The translations under genes were made by a program, and so were the position numbers. From contig JAEUHT010000041.1 of assembly GCA_016793265.1 (NCBI GenBank), forward strand, positions 1 to 64,000: DNA of 64,000 nt. The letters run 5' to 3'. Every line of letters begins with the position of its first letter. Position 1 is the first letter of the stretch. Source of the DNA: Planctomycetota bacterium (GTDB taxonomy: Bacteria > Planctomycetota > UBA1135 > UBA2386). This document shows positions 27,099 through 35,807 of this stretch, piece after piece. The notes under the pieces were generated by a model. The model saw only the letters and a program-made list of their open reading frames with translations, searched no databases and was not told where the DNA came from.

Positions 27099-27866
27099 AT
27101 GGTCCGGCTCGCCGCGTTCGCGCCGGTCGCCTCGCGCTCGTTGCTCCTGTTCGGGTGCCCGGCCGAGCTGGTCCTGGTACCCGGCCGCAAGGCGCGCGGC
27201 GACACCGCCGACGCCGCCCGCCCTGCCTTCCGCCGTTCTCCCGCACCACGCATCGTCGCCGAAGAGGCGCTGTGGCGCGGCGAGGGCTTCGTCATCACCC
27301 CGAACCGGTTCCCGTTCGGCCGGGGTCAGCAGCTGCTGTGGCCCGAGGCCGGTGGTCGCGAACCCGACGCCACTTTCTGGCTCGCGACCAATACCTGGGC
27401 CGATGCGGCCGGCGGCTCCGTGCTGCACAACACCGTTGGCGCCGCCGCTTCGATCGCGCGGGCGCACGTGCACTTGCTGGCCGAACGGCTGCCGTTCCTG
27501 GCCGGGCTCGCCGAGGCACCGGTCGGCAGTGATCTCATCACCGTGCCGCTCGGCGCGACCCTGGTGCGCAAGCTGGCGCCGTTCTGCCTGCTGGGAGTGC
27601 GTGGTTCTCCGGCCGCGCGCGCCGCGGGGCTCGCGGCGCTGGCGGAGGCGCGGCTGACCGCGGCCTGCAACGTGGTCGTGCAGGACGGCACCGCGTGGCT
27701 GTTCCCGCGCCGCGAGGAGACGCCGGCGCCGCACTTCCCGCAGGCGCTCGGCGCCGCCGAGGTGTGGGGCCGCTGGTGCTACGTCGACGAACGCGACTTC
27801 GCCGCCGCGACCGCCAGCGACCTCGAACAGGCGCTCGTGCGTGCCGGCATGCCGGTCATCGACTGA
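27099..27866 (+). CDS. HIT/GalT-like nucleotidyltransferase-fold protein
   Basis: 255 residues from ATG at 27099 (MVRLAAFAPV); an ATG at 27039 is possible but the extra part looks non-coding. FVITPNRFPFGRGQQLLWPE resembles the 'NPF PF...HEV' entry strand of GalT/HIT proteins. HNTVGAAASIARAHVHLLAE aligns with the HIT core, in which HVHLL supplies two of the three histidines (the usual third, HxHxH, is reduced to two). The family includes galactose-1-phosphate uridylyltransferase and Ap4A phosphorylase. Specific activity cannot be assigned. The gene is divergent from fmt (178-base gap with no other gene) and converges on the thioredoxin-like gene. Confidence 0.6.
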   Translation: MVRLAAFAPVASRSLLLFGCPAELVLVPGRKARGDTADAARPAFRRSPAPRIVAEEALWRGEGFVITPNRFPFGRGQQLLWPEAGGREPDATFWLATNTWADAAGGSVLHNTVGAAASIARAHVHLLAERLPFLAGLAEAPVGSDLITVPLGATLVRKLAPFCLLGVRGSPAARAAGLAALAEARLTAACNVVVQDGTAWLFPRREETPAPHFPQALGAAEVWGRWCYVDERDFAAATASDLEQALVRAGMPVID

Positions 27867-27878
27867 CGGGCGCTGCGG

Positions 27879-28925
27879 TCACTTCGTGCCGGCGGCAGCG
27901 GGCGTCGCCTTGGCGAACAGCGCGCGCGACATCGGCAGCAGGCCCAGGTCGCGCACCTTCGCCTCGCGTTCCTCGACGGCGGCGTGCTGCTGCGTGAGCT
28001 CGGCGATCTGCTTGTCGAGCTTGACGGCCTTCTCCGACGCCGGCCCTTCGTTGGCCCGCACCTCCAGCAGCTTCTCGCTGAGTTCGCGCTTGCGCTTGTC
28101 GAGCGCGTCGAAGTCGTCGAGGCACGACAGCCACGCCTTCAGCGCCTTCTGCGAGCTCTTTGCATAGCGCTGCTCGACCACCGCGGCGAGCGCGCGCGCC
28201 ATCGCGGCCGGCGTCTGGTCGCCGCCGAAGAAGACCGGCGCCGCGCCGGGCTCGGCCAGCAGGAACAGGTGCGGCCACAGGCCCTTCTGGTCCTGCTCCG
28301 CGAACACGTTGAAGAACGGGTGCGCCGGCTGCGTCACGTGCGGCGGCAGCTTCACGGTGCGGAACCACTTCGTCAGCAGCATCGTGCGGTCGTTGTTCAC
28401 CGAACGGCTGAGCAGCGCATAGTCGTTGCCCTGGCACTGGTCGCACTCCCGCAGCACGAGCAGCGGCCGGTCGTCGCCCTGGCCCCACAACACTTCGAGC
28501 GCTTCCAGGTACGGCAGCGGGCCGACGGCTGCCGTGCCCTCGCCGCTGCGATCCGGCGGCACCGGGTGCAGCCAATCGATACGGAGACGCTGCTTCGACG
28601 TCTCCCCGCGCTCGAAGTCGATCGCCATGCCGCGCGCGCCCGTGGTCGGTCCCTTGGCCATCGGCTTCGGCGCGCTGGCGCGCGGCGTGATCGGGCCAGT
28701 GGTCGCCGGCCCCGGCGCACCGGGCGCCGGCGCGGCGGGCCCGGCCGGCGACGGTGCCGAAGGTGCCGAGGGCTTGGCTGGTGTCGTTGGCCTGCCGACC
28801 GGGCCCGTGATGTTGTCGTACTTCATCGGCTCGCGCGGCGGCATGTGCGGCGCGCATTGCGCAGAGGCAGCTCCGACGAAGACACTCGCGGCCAGCACCG
28901 CGGTAACGAAGTTCTCGTTCCTCAT
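27879..28925 (-). CDS. Exported thioredoxin-fold protein with coiled-coil C-terminus
   Basis: 348 residues from ATG at 28925. Signal peptide NFVTAVLAASVFVGAASAQC. A Pro/Ala-rich linker (about residues 40-90) leads to a domain with thioredoxin-like order: RPLLVLRECDQCQGNDYALL (CxxC), NDRTMLLTKWFRTVKLP, HPFFNVFAEQDQKGLWPHLF, APVFFGGDQTPAAMARAL. Residues from about 260 form a long charged coiled coil (DALDKRKRELSEKLLEVRAN, KLDKQIAELTQQHAAVEERE). It is probably periplasmic and may act as a redox or holdase factor. The thioredoxin assignment rests on the CxxC after a beta strand and on the later Pro-rich strand; it is moderately supported. Confidence 0.62.
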   Translation of the reverse strand: MRNENFVTAVLAASVFVGAASAQCAPHMPPREPMKYDNITGPVGRPTTPAKPSAPSAPSPAGPAAPAPGAPGPATTGPITPRASAPKPMAKGPTTGARGMAIDFERGETSKQRLRIDWLHPVPPDRSGEGTAAVGPLPYLEALEVLWGQGDDRPLLVLRECDQCQGNDYALLSRSVNNDRTMLLTKWFRTVKLPPHVTQPAHPFFNVFAEQDQKGLWPHLFLLAEPGAAPVFFGGDQTPAAMARALAAVVEQRYAKSSQKALKAWLSCLDDFDALDKRKRELSEKLLEVRANEGPASEKAVKLDKQIAELTQQHAAVEEREAKVRDLGLLPMSRALFAKATPAAAGTK

Positions 28926-29051
28926 TGGCGATCTCCTGAAGGCTCGGCGTGGGACGCGCCGGACGAAGAGGGGAGCCACGCATCGGTGGCAGGCGACCAC
29001 GAACTCAGACCAGGGACGGGAGCATAGCGTTAGCAGTCCGGCCCGGGCAGA

Positions 29052-30290
29052 TCACCGCCGTTTGGCTCTGGCGAGCAGAAAATCGCGCCACTCGATTTGC
29101 AGCGCCTCGGCGTCCTTGTCGAGGATCGCCTGCATCACATCCTTCTGCCGAGCACTGAGTTCCATCGCGGTGGGCAGCTTCCGCCGGTAGTGGAATGGGA
29201 CCTTGAGCTCACTGAGGAAGCGAGGCAGCCGGTCCTTGTAGCGCTGCATCAGGAAGTCGACGAACGCCCAGGCCTGCATGTGCTGCTCGAGCCCGAACTC
29301 GCCGGCATTGCCGCGTTCGAACAAGGTCGACAGCGGTTCGAAGACGCCGTTCTTCATCAACCCACGCACGCGCGTATCCCAGGCCCAGAACGGGCTGCGT
29401 GGGTCCTTGTCCTTGTCGTCCTTGCGGTCATAGGCCGGGAAACGCGGCGAGACGCGGCGCGCGTGCCAGTGGCCGAGCCCCGTCGGCAACCACGCCGGCA
29501 GATCGAAGCTCCACGAGCGATAGCCGCTGTAGAGGTTGTGGGCGACGTTGAAGGTCAGGTTGGCGTGCAGCGCCAGGTCGTAGCCGAACAGGCCGCCGGC
29601 GGTCTCCTCGCTGCCGCTCCAGAACACGGCGCCGAGTTTGATGTCGTGGTAGCGCACGGGGTCGGTCATCTCGATGCCCTGGTAGGCGCTCGTGTAGCGG
29701 GCCTGACTGGCGGCCTTGCGCAGCAGCAGCACGCGGAACTTCTCGGGCATGCCGAGGTAGGGCCCGAGGCCGCGGAAGCGCTCCGGGTCGGTCGGATCGT
29801 CGCCGGGCACCGCCGGGAAGCTGGCATCGGTGACGCCGAGCACGCCCTGCACCTCTGCGTAGAGGTCCTCCAGCCGCTGCGCCATCAGGTGCGCGCGCAG
29901 CCACGGATCGAGCTCCTTGACGTCGACCTTGACCTTCGGGATGCGCTTCTTCAGGCGCTTCAGCTCCTCGCGCACGCTGCGCACCCAGTCCGGCAGCCAC
30001 TCCTCCTCGCCCTTCAGCACGACGCGCGACAACGCGCAGCCGAGCCGGAAGTGCGCGGTCTCGATCCAGATCAGCGGCTCGTCGCCGAGCAGGGACTCGA
30101 CGGCCTCGGTCGAGTGGTCGTGGCCCAATGGGAACGGTCCGAACGACACATAGCCGGCGGCCTTCATCACCGCCGCGTCGCCACCCGTGTACGGATCCGG
30201 GCCGGCCTTGCGCATGGCGACGAGCCCTTCTTGGGCCGCCATCGCGCCGGCGAACAACACCCCCAGCAGACTGATACGCAGCGACGGCAT
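29052..30290 (-). CDS. Exported protein resembling a gluzincin peptidase without the zinc motif
   Basis: 412 residues from ATG at 30290; signal peptide ISLLGVLFAGAMAAQ. A Lys/Arg-rich helical region (VREELKRLKKRIPKVKVDVK) is followed by segments laid out like peptidase-MA/DUF1570-type proteins: LTFNVAHNLYSGYRSWSFDL then PAWLPTGLGHWHARR, where active relatives have HExxH and then P-x-W-L-x-E-G-x-A. Here the motif reads AHNLYS and the second Glu is Thr-Gly, so a metal-dependent activity is not expected. The C-terminal half is helical (MQAWAFVDFLMQRYKDRLPR). Stands alone after a 126-base gap (28926-29051) in which nothing was recognised. Confidence 0.6.
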   Translation of the reverse strand: MPSLRISLLGVLFAGAMAAQEGLVAMRKAGPDPYTGGDAAVMKAAGYVSFGPFPLGHDHSTEAVESLLGDEPLIWIETAHFRLGCALSRVVLKGEEEWLPDWVRSVREELKRLKKRIPKVKVDVKELDPWLRAHLMAQRLEDLYAEVQGVLGVTDASFPAVPGDDPTDPERFRGLGPYLGMPEKFRVLLLRKAASQARYTSAYQGIEMTDPVRYHDIKLGAVFWSGSEETAGGLFGYDLALHANLTFNVAHNLYSGYRSWSFDLPAWLPTGLGHWHARRVSPRFPAYDRKDDKDKDPRSPFWAWDTRVRGLMKNGVFEPLSTLFERGNAGEFGLEQHMQAWAFVDFLMQRYKDRLPRFLSELKVPFHYRRKLPTAMELSARQKDVMQAILDKDAEALQIEWRDFLLARAKRR

Positions 30291-30442
30291 GGGCAGGATC
30301 CGCGCGATTCTCACTGCAGCGAGGCCAGGCGACCAGCCGGAGGGCTGTGACTCCACCGCGAACAGGTCCTATGGTGACCGCGCCTCAATAGCCTGCCCGG
30401 GGACGATGGCAACCGCCGCCCCCGCACCACGAGAACCACGAC

Positions 30443-31834
30443 ATGCACCGCCCCTTCCGTCTCGGCGCCGCCGCCGCCACGCTCGCCTGCCTCGCGCCGG
30501 CCCAGGTCAACTGGACCTCCTTGGCCGCGACGAACGCGCCACGCGCCCTCTGTGCCCACACCTGGGATCCGGTTCGCAACCGGCTGATCGCGTTCGGCGG
30601 CCAGGCCACCACGTTCGCCAACACCACTTGGGAGTGGAACGGCACGCAGTGGCTGACGGCGACGCCCACCAGTTCGCCGACGGCGCGCGCCCGCGCGGCG
30701 ATGGTCTTCGACCGCGCCCGCGGCAACATCGTGCTGTTCGGCGGCAACACCGGCGGCGCCACCGGCTTCTCGTCGCAGACCTGGACCTACGACGGCACCA
30801 CCTGGACGCAGCGCACGCCGGCGACCGTGCCGCTCGGCCGCTACGGCGCCGCGATGGCCTACGACCAGGGGCGCGACGTCGTCGTCATGTTCGGCGGCTT
30901 CGTGCAGAGCGGCAGCGACAACGCCGAGGTGTGGGAGTGGAACGGCAGCAACTGGACGCAGCGCACGTGGTCGGGCTTCGCCCCGCAGGCGCGCGGCGCG
31001 CACCGCATGGTGTTCGACGAGGCGCTCGGTGAGACGCTCTTGTTCGGCGGCTACCGCACGCCGGCACAGACGACGCTCGCCGACTGCTGGAGCTGGAACG
31101 GCACGGCTTGGACGCAGCGCGCGGCCGGCCCCGGCAGCCTCTGCGACCAGGCCTTCGCCTACGATCCGACGCGACAGCGCGCGATCCTCCAGGGCGGGCT
31201 CAACATCGTCGGTTCGACGGTGACGACGCTCAGCGCGACCTGGGAATGGGACGGCGCCGGCTGGACACAGCGCTCGACCGCGGTGACGCCTTCGGCACGC
31301 AGCTCGTCGGCCAACGACTTCGACCCGATCAACCGCCGCCTCATCGTCGGCGGCGGCATCACCGGCTTCGGCGTGCAGCCGACCGATACGCTCGCCTATG
31401 CGCCGATCACGCCGGGCACGGTCACCGAGGTCGGCTTCGCCTGCCCGTCGTCGGCCGGCCCACTCGGTCTCACCACCACGACGCTGCCCTACTACGGGTC
31501 GCCGTTCGTGCAGGAGGTCAGCAACGGCCCGCTGACGATGCCGTTCGCGCTGATGATCTTCGGCAGCTCCCACACGCAGTGGAACGGCATCCCGCTGCCG
31601 GCCGACCTGACGGTGATCGGCGCCCCGGGCTGCTTCCTCGACGTCAGCTTCGACGTCGTGCTGACCATGACGCTCAGCAACGGCGAAGGCACGATCACGT
31701 GGGTGCTGCCGAACCAGCCGTCGATCACGGGCTTCGAGTTCAGCACGCAGGCGCTGGTGTTCGACCCGCTGAGCCCGAATCCGTTCCAGATCGCGATGAG
31801 CTCCGGCCGCCACTGCGTCGTCGGCGCGCCGTAG
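30443..31834 (+). CDS. Secreted kelch-like propeller protein
   Basis: 463 residues. Signal peptide ending LACLAPAQ. Six kelch-type repeats follow, each with a pattern such as VFDRARGNIVLFGGNTGG then TWTYDGTTWTQRT, i.e. an FGG diad and a W-x-W-x-G-x-x-W pair per blade. The C-terminal ~130 residues are a different beta-rich domain (ACPSSAGPLGLTTTTLPYYG, ALMIFGSS, IGAPGCFLDVS) that matches, by order of motifs, the tail of the repeat protein at the left end of the window ([21 protein letters not shown]). Extracellular; ligand unknown. Confidence 0.82.
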   Translation: MHRPFRLGAAAATLACLAPAQVNWTSLAATNAPRALCAHTWDPVRNRLIAFGGQATTFANTTWEWNGTQWLTATPTSSPTARARAAMVFDRARGNIVLFGGNTGGATGFSSQTWTYDGTTWTQRTPATVPLGRYGAAMAYDQGRDVVVMFGGFVQSGSDNAEVWEWNGSNWTQRTWSGFAPQARGAHRMVFDEALGETLLFGGYRTPAQTTLADCWSWNGTAWTQRAAGPGSLCDQAFAYDPTRQRAILQGGLNIVGSTVTTLSATWEWDGAGWTQRSTAVTPSARSSSANDFDPINRRLIVGGGITGFGVQPTDTLAYAPITPGTVTEVGFACPSSAGPLGLTTTTLPYYGSPFVQEVSNGPLTMPFALMIFGSSHTQWNGIPLPADLTVIGAPGCFLDVSFDVVLTMTLSNGEGTITWVLPNQPSITGFEFSTQALVFDPLSPNPFQIAMSSGRHCVVGAP

Positions 31835-31873
31835 GGGTTCTGCGGCCGCGGCTGTGTTACGCTGGCCGCCCCG

Positions 31874-32845
31874 ATGGACCCCCGGATCGAACGTGCTCGC
31901 GGCATCATCGAGCACGAAGCAGCGGCCGTACGCCAGGTGGCGGAGCGGCTCGGCACCCCCTTCCTGACCACGCTGGACCTGATCCTGGGCCTGCGCGGCC
32001 GGGTCGTCACGGCCGGCATGGGCAAGGCCGGCTTCATCGCCCAGAAGGTGTCGGCGACGCTGGCTTCGACCGGCACCCCGTCGATCTTCCTGCACCCGGC
32101 GGAGGCCATCCACGGCGACCTCGGCCGCGTCGAAGCGGGTGACCTGGTGCTCGCCTTCTCGAAGTCGGGCGAGACCCAGGAGCTGTTGATCATGCTGCCG
32201 CACGTCAAGGCGGTCGGCGTGCCGGTGGTCGCGATCACCCAGCTGCAGGGTTCCACGCTCGGCCGCCACAGCGACGTCGTGCTCGAACTGGGCCGCATCG
32301 ACGAAGCCGGCCCTTATGGCCTCGCCCCCAGCACGTCGACCACGGCGATGCTGGCGCTCGGCGACGCGCTGGCGCTGGTCGTGCAGGAGGGGCGCCGCTT
32401 CGGGCCCGAGGACTTCGCGCGCTTCCACCCCGGCGGCGACCTCGGCCGGCGGCTGATGAAGGTCGGCGAACTGATGCGCCGCGACGCCCACAATCCGCGG
32501 GTCGCCAGCGGCGCCACCCTGCTGCAGGCGATCGAGGTGATGACCCGCACCCCTGGCCGCCCCGGCGCCACCAGCATCGTCGACCACGACGGCCGCCTGC
32601 TCGGCTTCTTCACCGACGGCGACCTGCGCCGCCAGATCGAACGTGGCCTCGACGACCCGCGCCAGCGCCGCATCGACGACATCATGACGAAGAACCCGCG
32701 CTCGATCGGCCCGGACACCTTCGCCCTCGAAGCGCTGGGCACGATGCACCAGCATCACATCGACCAGCTGCCCGTCGTCGACGCGGCGGGCCGCCTGCTC
32801 GGCCTGCTCGACGTGCAGGACCTGCTCAACCTGAAGATCGCATGA
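31874..32845 (+). CDS. kdsD: Arabinose-5-phosphate isomerase (Kdo pathway)
   Basis: 323 residues. The SIS domain shows VVTAGMGKAGFIAQKVSATL, EAIHGDLGRVEAGDLVLAFS, KSGETQELLIMLPHVKAVGV and DFARFHPGGDLGRRLM, then two CBS repeats ([75 protein letters not shown]). This architecture and the GDLGR motif identify KdsD/GutQ, which makes D-arabinose-5-phosphate from ribulose-5-phosphate for Kdo. It is 10 bases upstream of the LptC/LptA-like gene and leads an LPS synthesis and transport operon, supporting an LPS-bearing outer membrane. Confidence 0.93.
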   Translation: MDPRIERARGIIEHEAAAVRQVAERLGTPFLTTLDLILGLRGRVVTAGMGKAGFIAQKVSATLASTGTPSIFLHPAEAIHGDLGRVEAGDLVLAFSKSGETQELLIMLPHVKAVGVPVVAITQLQGSTLGRHSDVVLELGRIDEAGPYGLAPSTSTTAMLALGDALALVVQEGRRFGPEDFARFHPGGDLGRRLMKVGELMRRDAHNPRVASGATLLQAIEVMTRTPGRPGATSIVDHDGRLLGFFTDGDLRRQIERGLDDPRQRRIDDIMTKNPRSIGPDTFALEALGTMHQHHIDQLPVVDAAGRLLGLLDVQDLLNLKIA

Positions 32846-32855
32846 CGGCCGGCGC

Positions 32856-35807
32856 ATGAAGCGGCTGCTCGCGTTCCTGCTGTTGTTGTCGATCGGCACG
32901 CTCGTGCTGATGTTCGCGGTCGGCGAGGACCCGGCGGCGCGCGCCAACTCGCAGACCGGCGCGGCGGAGGAGCAGCCGCAGCCGGCGATCCCGCGGGTCG
33001 ATCTCGGCGCCGGCCGCGTCAGCGCCTCGGTCGCGCAGACCGGACCGCTGCGCAACATCAACGAGATGCGCGAGGTGCAGCTCGGCAACGGCCGCGTGCG
33101 CCTCGAACGCGTCTACGTGCTGAACACCGCCGACAGCCGGCCGATCGGGCAGGGCCTGCAGCAGCTCGATGGCGTCAGCGTCGAGCTCTACGAACACGAC
33201 CAGCACACGGCGACGATCGAGGCGAAGCAGGCGTTCGTCGAGCTGCAGCGCGATGCCAACGGCGTGCCGACGTTCAAGGGCAGCAAGACCTTCGACCTGC
33301 GCGACGCCGTGTTCCACACCCTGTCGGCGAGCCGCGTCGCCGGCCTGCGCTTCGAGCTCGGCAACGTCAAGGCCACCGTCGAGGACGACGCCGTGATCCT
33401 GCGTTCGCCGGACGACCAGCCCGTGCTCGTCACGCTCGACGGCGACCGCCGCGGCACGCTGCGTGGCATCGGCCTGCAGGCGCGGCTGCCGCGCAACCAG
33501 CAGAACGGACTGCACCGCATCGATGTCGAGTTGCTGCGCCAGCCCGACCTCGTCGCCGAGGGCCTGCACGCGCGCGCCGCCGGTCGCCTGCACTACGTCG
33601 AGGACACCACCACCGGCGCGGCGATGATCACCATCGACGACGACGTGCAGCTCGACATGCAGGGCGGCCAGCTGGCCGTTCCCGGGCTGTCGCGGGCGCG
33701 CCGCGATGGCACCGGCGCCGACGAGACCGCCTCGGCGCGCGGTGATCAGTTCACCGCCTGGCTGGTGCGACTGCGCACGCCGCGCCCGAATGGCGACGAA
33801 CACCAGGAGATGGTGTGGCAGCGCGCGCGCCTGATCGGTGCTCCGGCGCGCATCGAGGTGCCCGGCGGCATCGTCACCACGCCGCGCCTGGCCGTGCTGC
33901 CGGGCTTGTCCGGGGAGCCACTGCAGGTCACCGCGCTCGGCGGTGAATCGCGGCTCGAAGCGCACGACCTCGGTCCGACGGCGAAACCCGCCGCCCCGAT
34001 CGTCGCCACCGCGCGCCGGCGCACGCACCTCGTGCGCCCCGGCGAGTACCTCGGCAGCGTGCACCGCGCCTACGGCTTCCCGAGCTGGTCCTTGCGCGGG
34101 CTCGACCAGTTGCAGCTGGTGATCTGCGAGGGTCAGGCGACGCTCGACAACGGCCAGCGCCGCATCGAGGCCGCCGACGGCGTGCGCGTGCTGCGGCGCG
34201 ACGGCACCGAGGCCGGCATCGTCGAGGGCCTCGGCGAGGTGCGCTGCGTGGTGCGCCCGCGGCGCGCGGGACAGCCGGAGCTGATCGCCACCGGCGACGA
34301 CGGCTTCCTCCTGATCGCGACGCCGACCAGCGAACGGCTGCGCATCGGCCCTGTTGCGGCCGCGGCAGAGCGGGTCGCGCAGCACCACTTCGTCGTCGAC
34401 GACGGCGATGCCCGCCTCGACGGTCATGGCAGTTGTGAGCTCACCGGTGCCGCCGACCGCCGCCGGCTGCAGGTGCGGTCGCCGGGCGCCGACGTGCGGG
34501 TGCGGGTGCTGGGCCAGGGCCTCGAACTGGCGCGCGTGCTGCGGCTCGACGCCGAGCTCGACGTCGACTCGGAGGAGCTGCTGGAGCTGACCGTCGACGG
34601 CCTGCCACTGCAGGTGACGTGGCGGCACCGCGACGAACTGCTGACGGCGACCGCCCCGCGCCTGACCCGCATCGGCGCGCGTTCCTTGCGGTTGCTGCCG
34701 GTGCCAGCGCACGACGCCGAGGCCTTCCGCAGCCTCACCGAGGCCGATCGCCGACCGCTGCTGCGCCGCGAGACCGCGGCCGGCGAACGTGCGGAGCTGC
34801 GCGGCCCGCGCCTCGACGTGCACCAACTCGGCGGTCGCGACGTGCTGCTCGACGCCGAGGCCGTCGGTGACGACCGCCCCCACGTGACCGCCGTGCTGCC
34901 ACCACAGCGAGGCGGCGCGCCGACCACCATCGACTGCCTGGCGCAGCGGCTGCGGCTGCTGCCCTTCGTGGTCACTCGGCAGGCGATGCAGGCCCACCTC
35001 GGCGGCCGGCCCGGGCTCACCGACGACATCGTCGGCAGCACCTTGTCGCGGCCGTGGCTGCTCGTCGACCAAGTCCTCGACTTCCGCCTCGACGACCCGC
35101 ACCACGGCCACAGCGAAGGGCGCGCCCACCGGCTGTTGGTGTCGCAGGGTGGGCAGGCGGCGCTGTTCGTCGGCGACCCCGACGGCGCGCCGGCCTTCGT
35201 GCGGCAGCGACAGCAGGGCCGCGAGGTGATCACCGAGGGTGCGCGCGTGCGGGTGTTCCGCGACGAGGTGGTGCGGCTGCAGACGCTGTCGACCTACGAC
35301 AACCGCTCGCTGACGGTGCTGCCGACCGTGACGTTGCACGAAGCCGCGGCCGACGGTCTCCTGTCGCACATGCGAGCGACCTGCCGCGGTGACATCGAGG
35401 TGTGGCCCGAAGCCGTGACGTTCGGCGGGCCGGTGCTGGCGCGCGGCATCCACCCGGATGGCGAGGACGATCCCGACGGCATCACCATCGACGCCGAGCG
35501 CCTGCACCTCGTGCGCCACCCGGAGACCGGGCGCATCCTCAGCGCCGATGCCCGCAACGTGCACGTCGACTGGTCGCGTCTGACCGCGCGCGGCACCCGC
35601 CTCGAACTCGACGAACGCAGCAAGTCGTGCGTCATCCATGGCGAACCCGACGCCGAGGTCGAGCTGCCGAACGGCGCCTTCTTCAAGGCGCCCCGCCTCG
35701 AGGTGTGGTACCAGACGATGGCCATCCGCAGCTTCCGCGGGCACGGCGGCCAGCGGGTCGTCGCGCCGGCGTCGAACCCGACCCCGAGCCCGGCAGGTCC
35801 ACAGTGA
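32856..35807 (+). CDS. Very large LptC/LptA-like (OstA-domain) LPS transport protein
   Basis: 983 residues. An N-terminal membrane anchor (LLAFLLLLSIGTLVLMFAVG) like LptC is followed almost entirely by beta-rich sequence with repeated OstA-type features: ERVYVLNTADSRPIGQGLQQ, VELYEHDQHTATIEAKQAF, LGNGRVRLE, ARAAGRLHYVEDTTTGAAMI, VICEGQATLDNGQRRIEAAD, TCRGDIEVWPEAVTFGGPVL, DAEVELPNGAFFKAPRLEVW. LptC and LptA are each about 200 residues; this protein could form the whole periplasmic bridge as one chain. Its stop overlaps the lptD GTG start by 4 bases (GTGA). Assignment is by domain style and by position between kdsD and lptD. It is probably the bridge component but no single motif proves it. 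Confidence 0.75.
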   Translation: MKRLLAFLLLLSIGTLVLMFAVGEDPAARANSQTGAAEEQPQPAIPRVDLGAGRVSASVAQTGPLRNINEMREVQLGNGRVRLERVYVLNTADSRPIGQGLQQLDGVSVELYEHDQHTATIEAKQAFVELQRDANGVPTFKGSKTFDLRDAVFHTLSASRVAGLRFELGNVKATVEDDAVILRSPDDQPVLVTLDGDRRGTLRGIGLQARLPRNQQNGLHRIDVELLRQPDLVAEGLHARAAGRLHYVEDTTTGAAMITIDDDVQLDMQGGQLAVPGLSRARRDGTGADETASARGDQFTAWLVRLRTPRPNGDEHQEMVWQRARLIGAPARIEVPGGIVTTPRLAVLPGLSGEPLQVTALGGESRLEAHDLGPTAKPAAPIVATARRRTHLVRPGEYLGSVHRAYGFPSWSLRGLDQLQLVICEGQATLDNGQRRIEAADGVRVLRRDGTEAGIVEGLGEVRCVVRPRRAGQPELIATGDDGFLLIATPTSERLRIGPVAAAAERVAQHHFVVDDGDARLDGHGSCELTGAADRRRLQVRSPGADVRVRVLGQGLELARVLRLDAELDVDSEELLELTVDGLPLQVTWRHRDELLTATAPRLTRIGARSLRLLPVPAHDAEAFRSLTEADRRPLLRRETAAGERAELRGPRLDVHQLGGRDVLLDAEAVGDDRPHVTAVLPPQRGGAPTTIDCLAQRLRLLPFVVTRQAMQAHLGGRPGLTDDIVGSTLSRPWLLVDQVLDFRLDDPHHGHSEGRAHRLLVSQGGQAALFVGDPDGAPAFVRQRQQGREVITEGARVRVFRDEVVRLQTLSTYDNRSLTVLPTVTLHEAAADGLLSHMRATCRGDIEVWPEAVTFGGPVLARGIHPDGEDDPDGITIDAERLHLVRHPETGRILSADARNVHVDWSRLTARGTRLELDERSKSCVIHGEPDAEVELPNGAFFKAPRLEVWYQTMAIRSFRGHGGQRVVAPASNPTPSPAGPQ

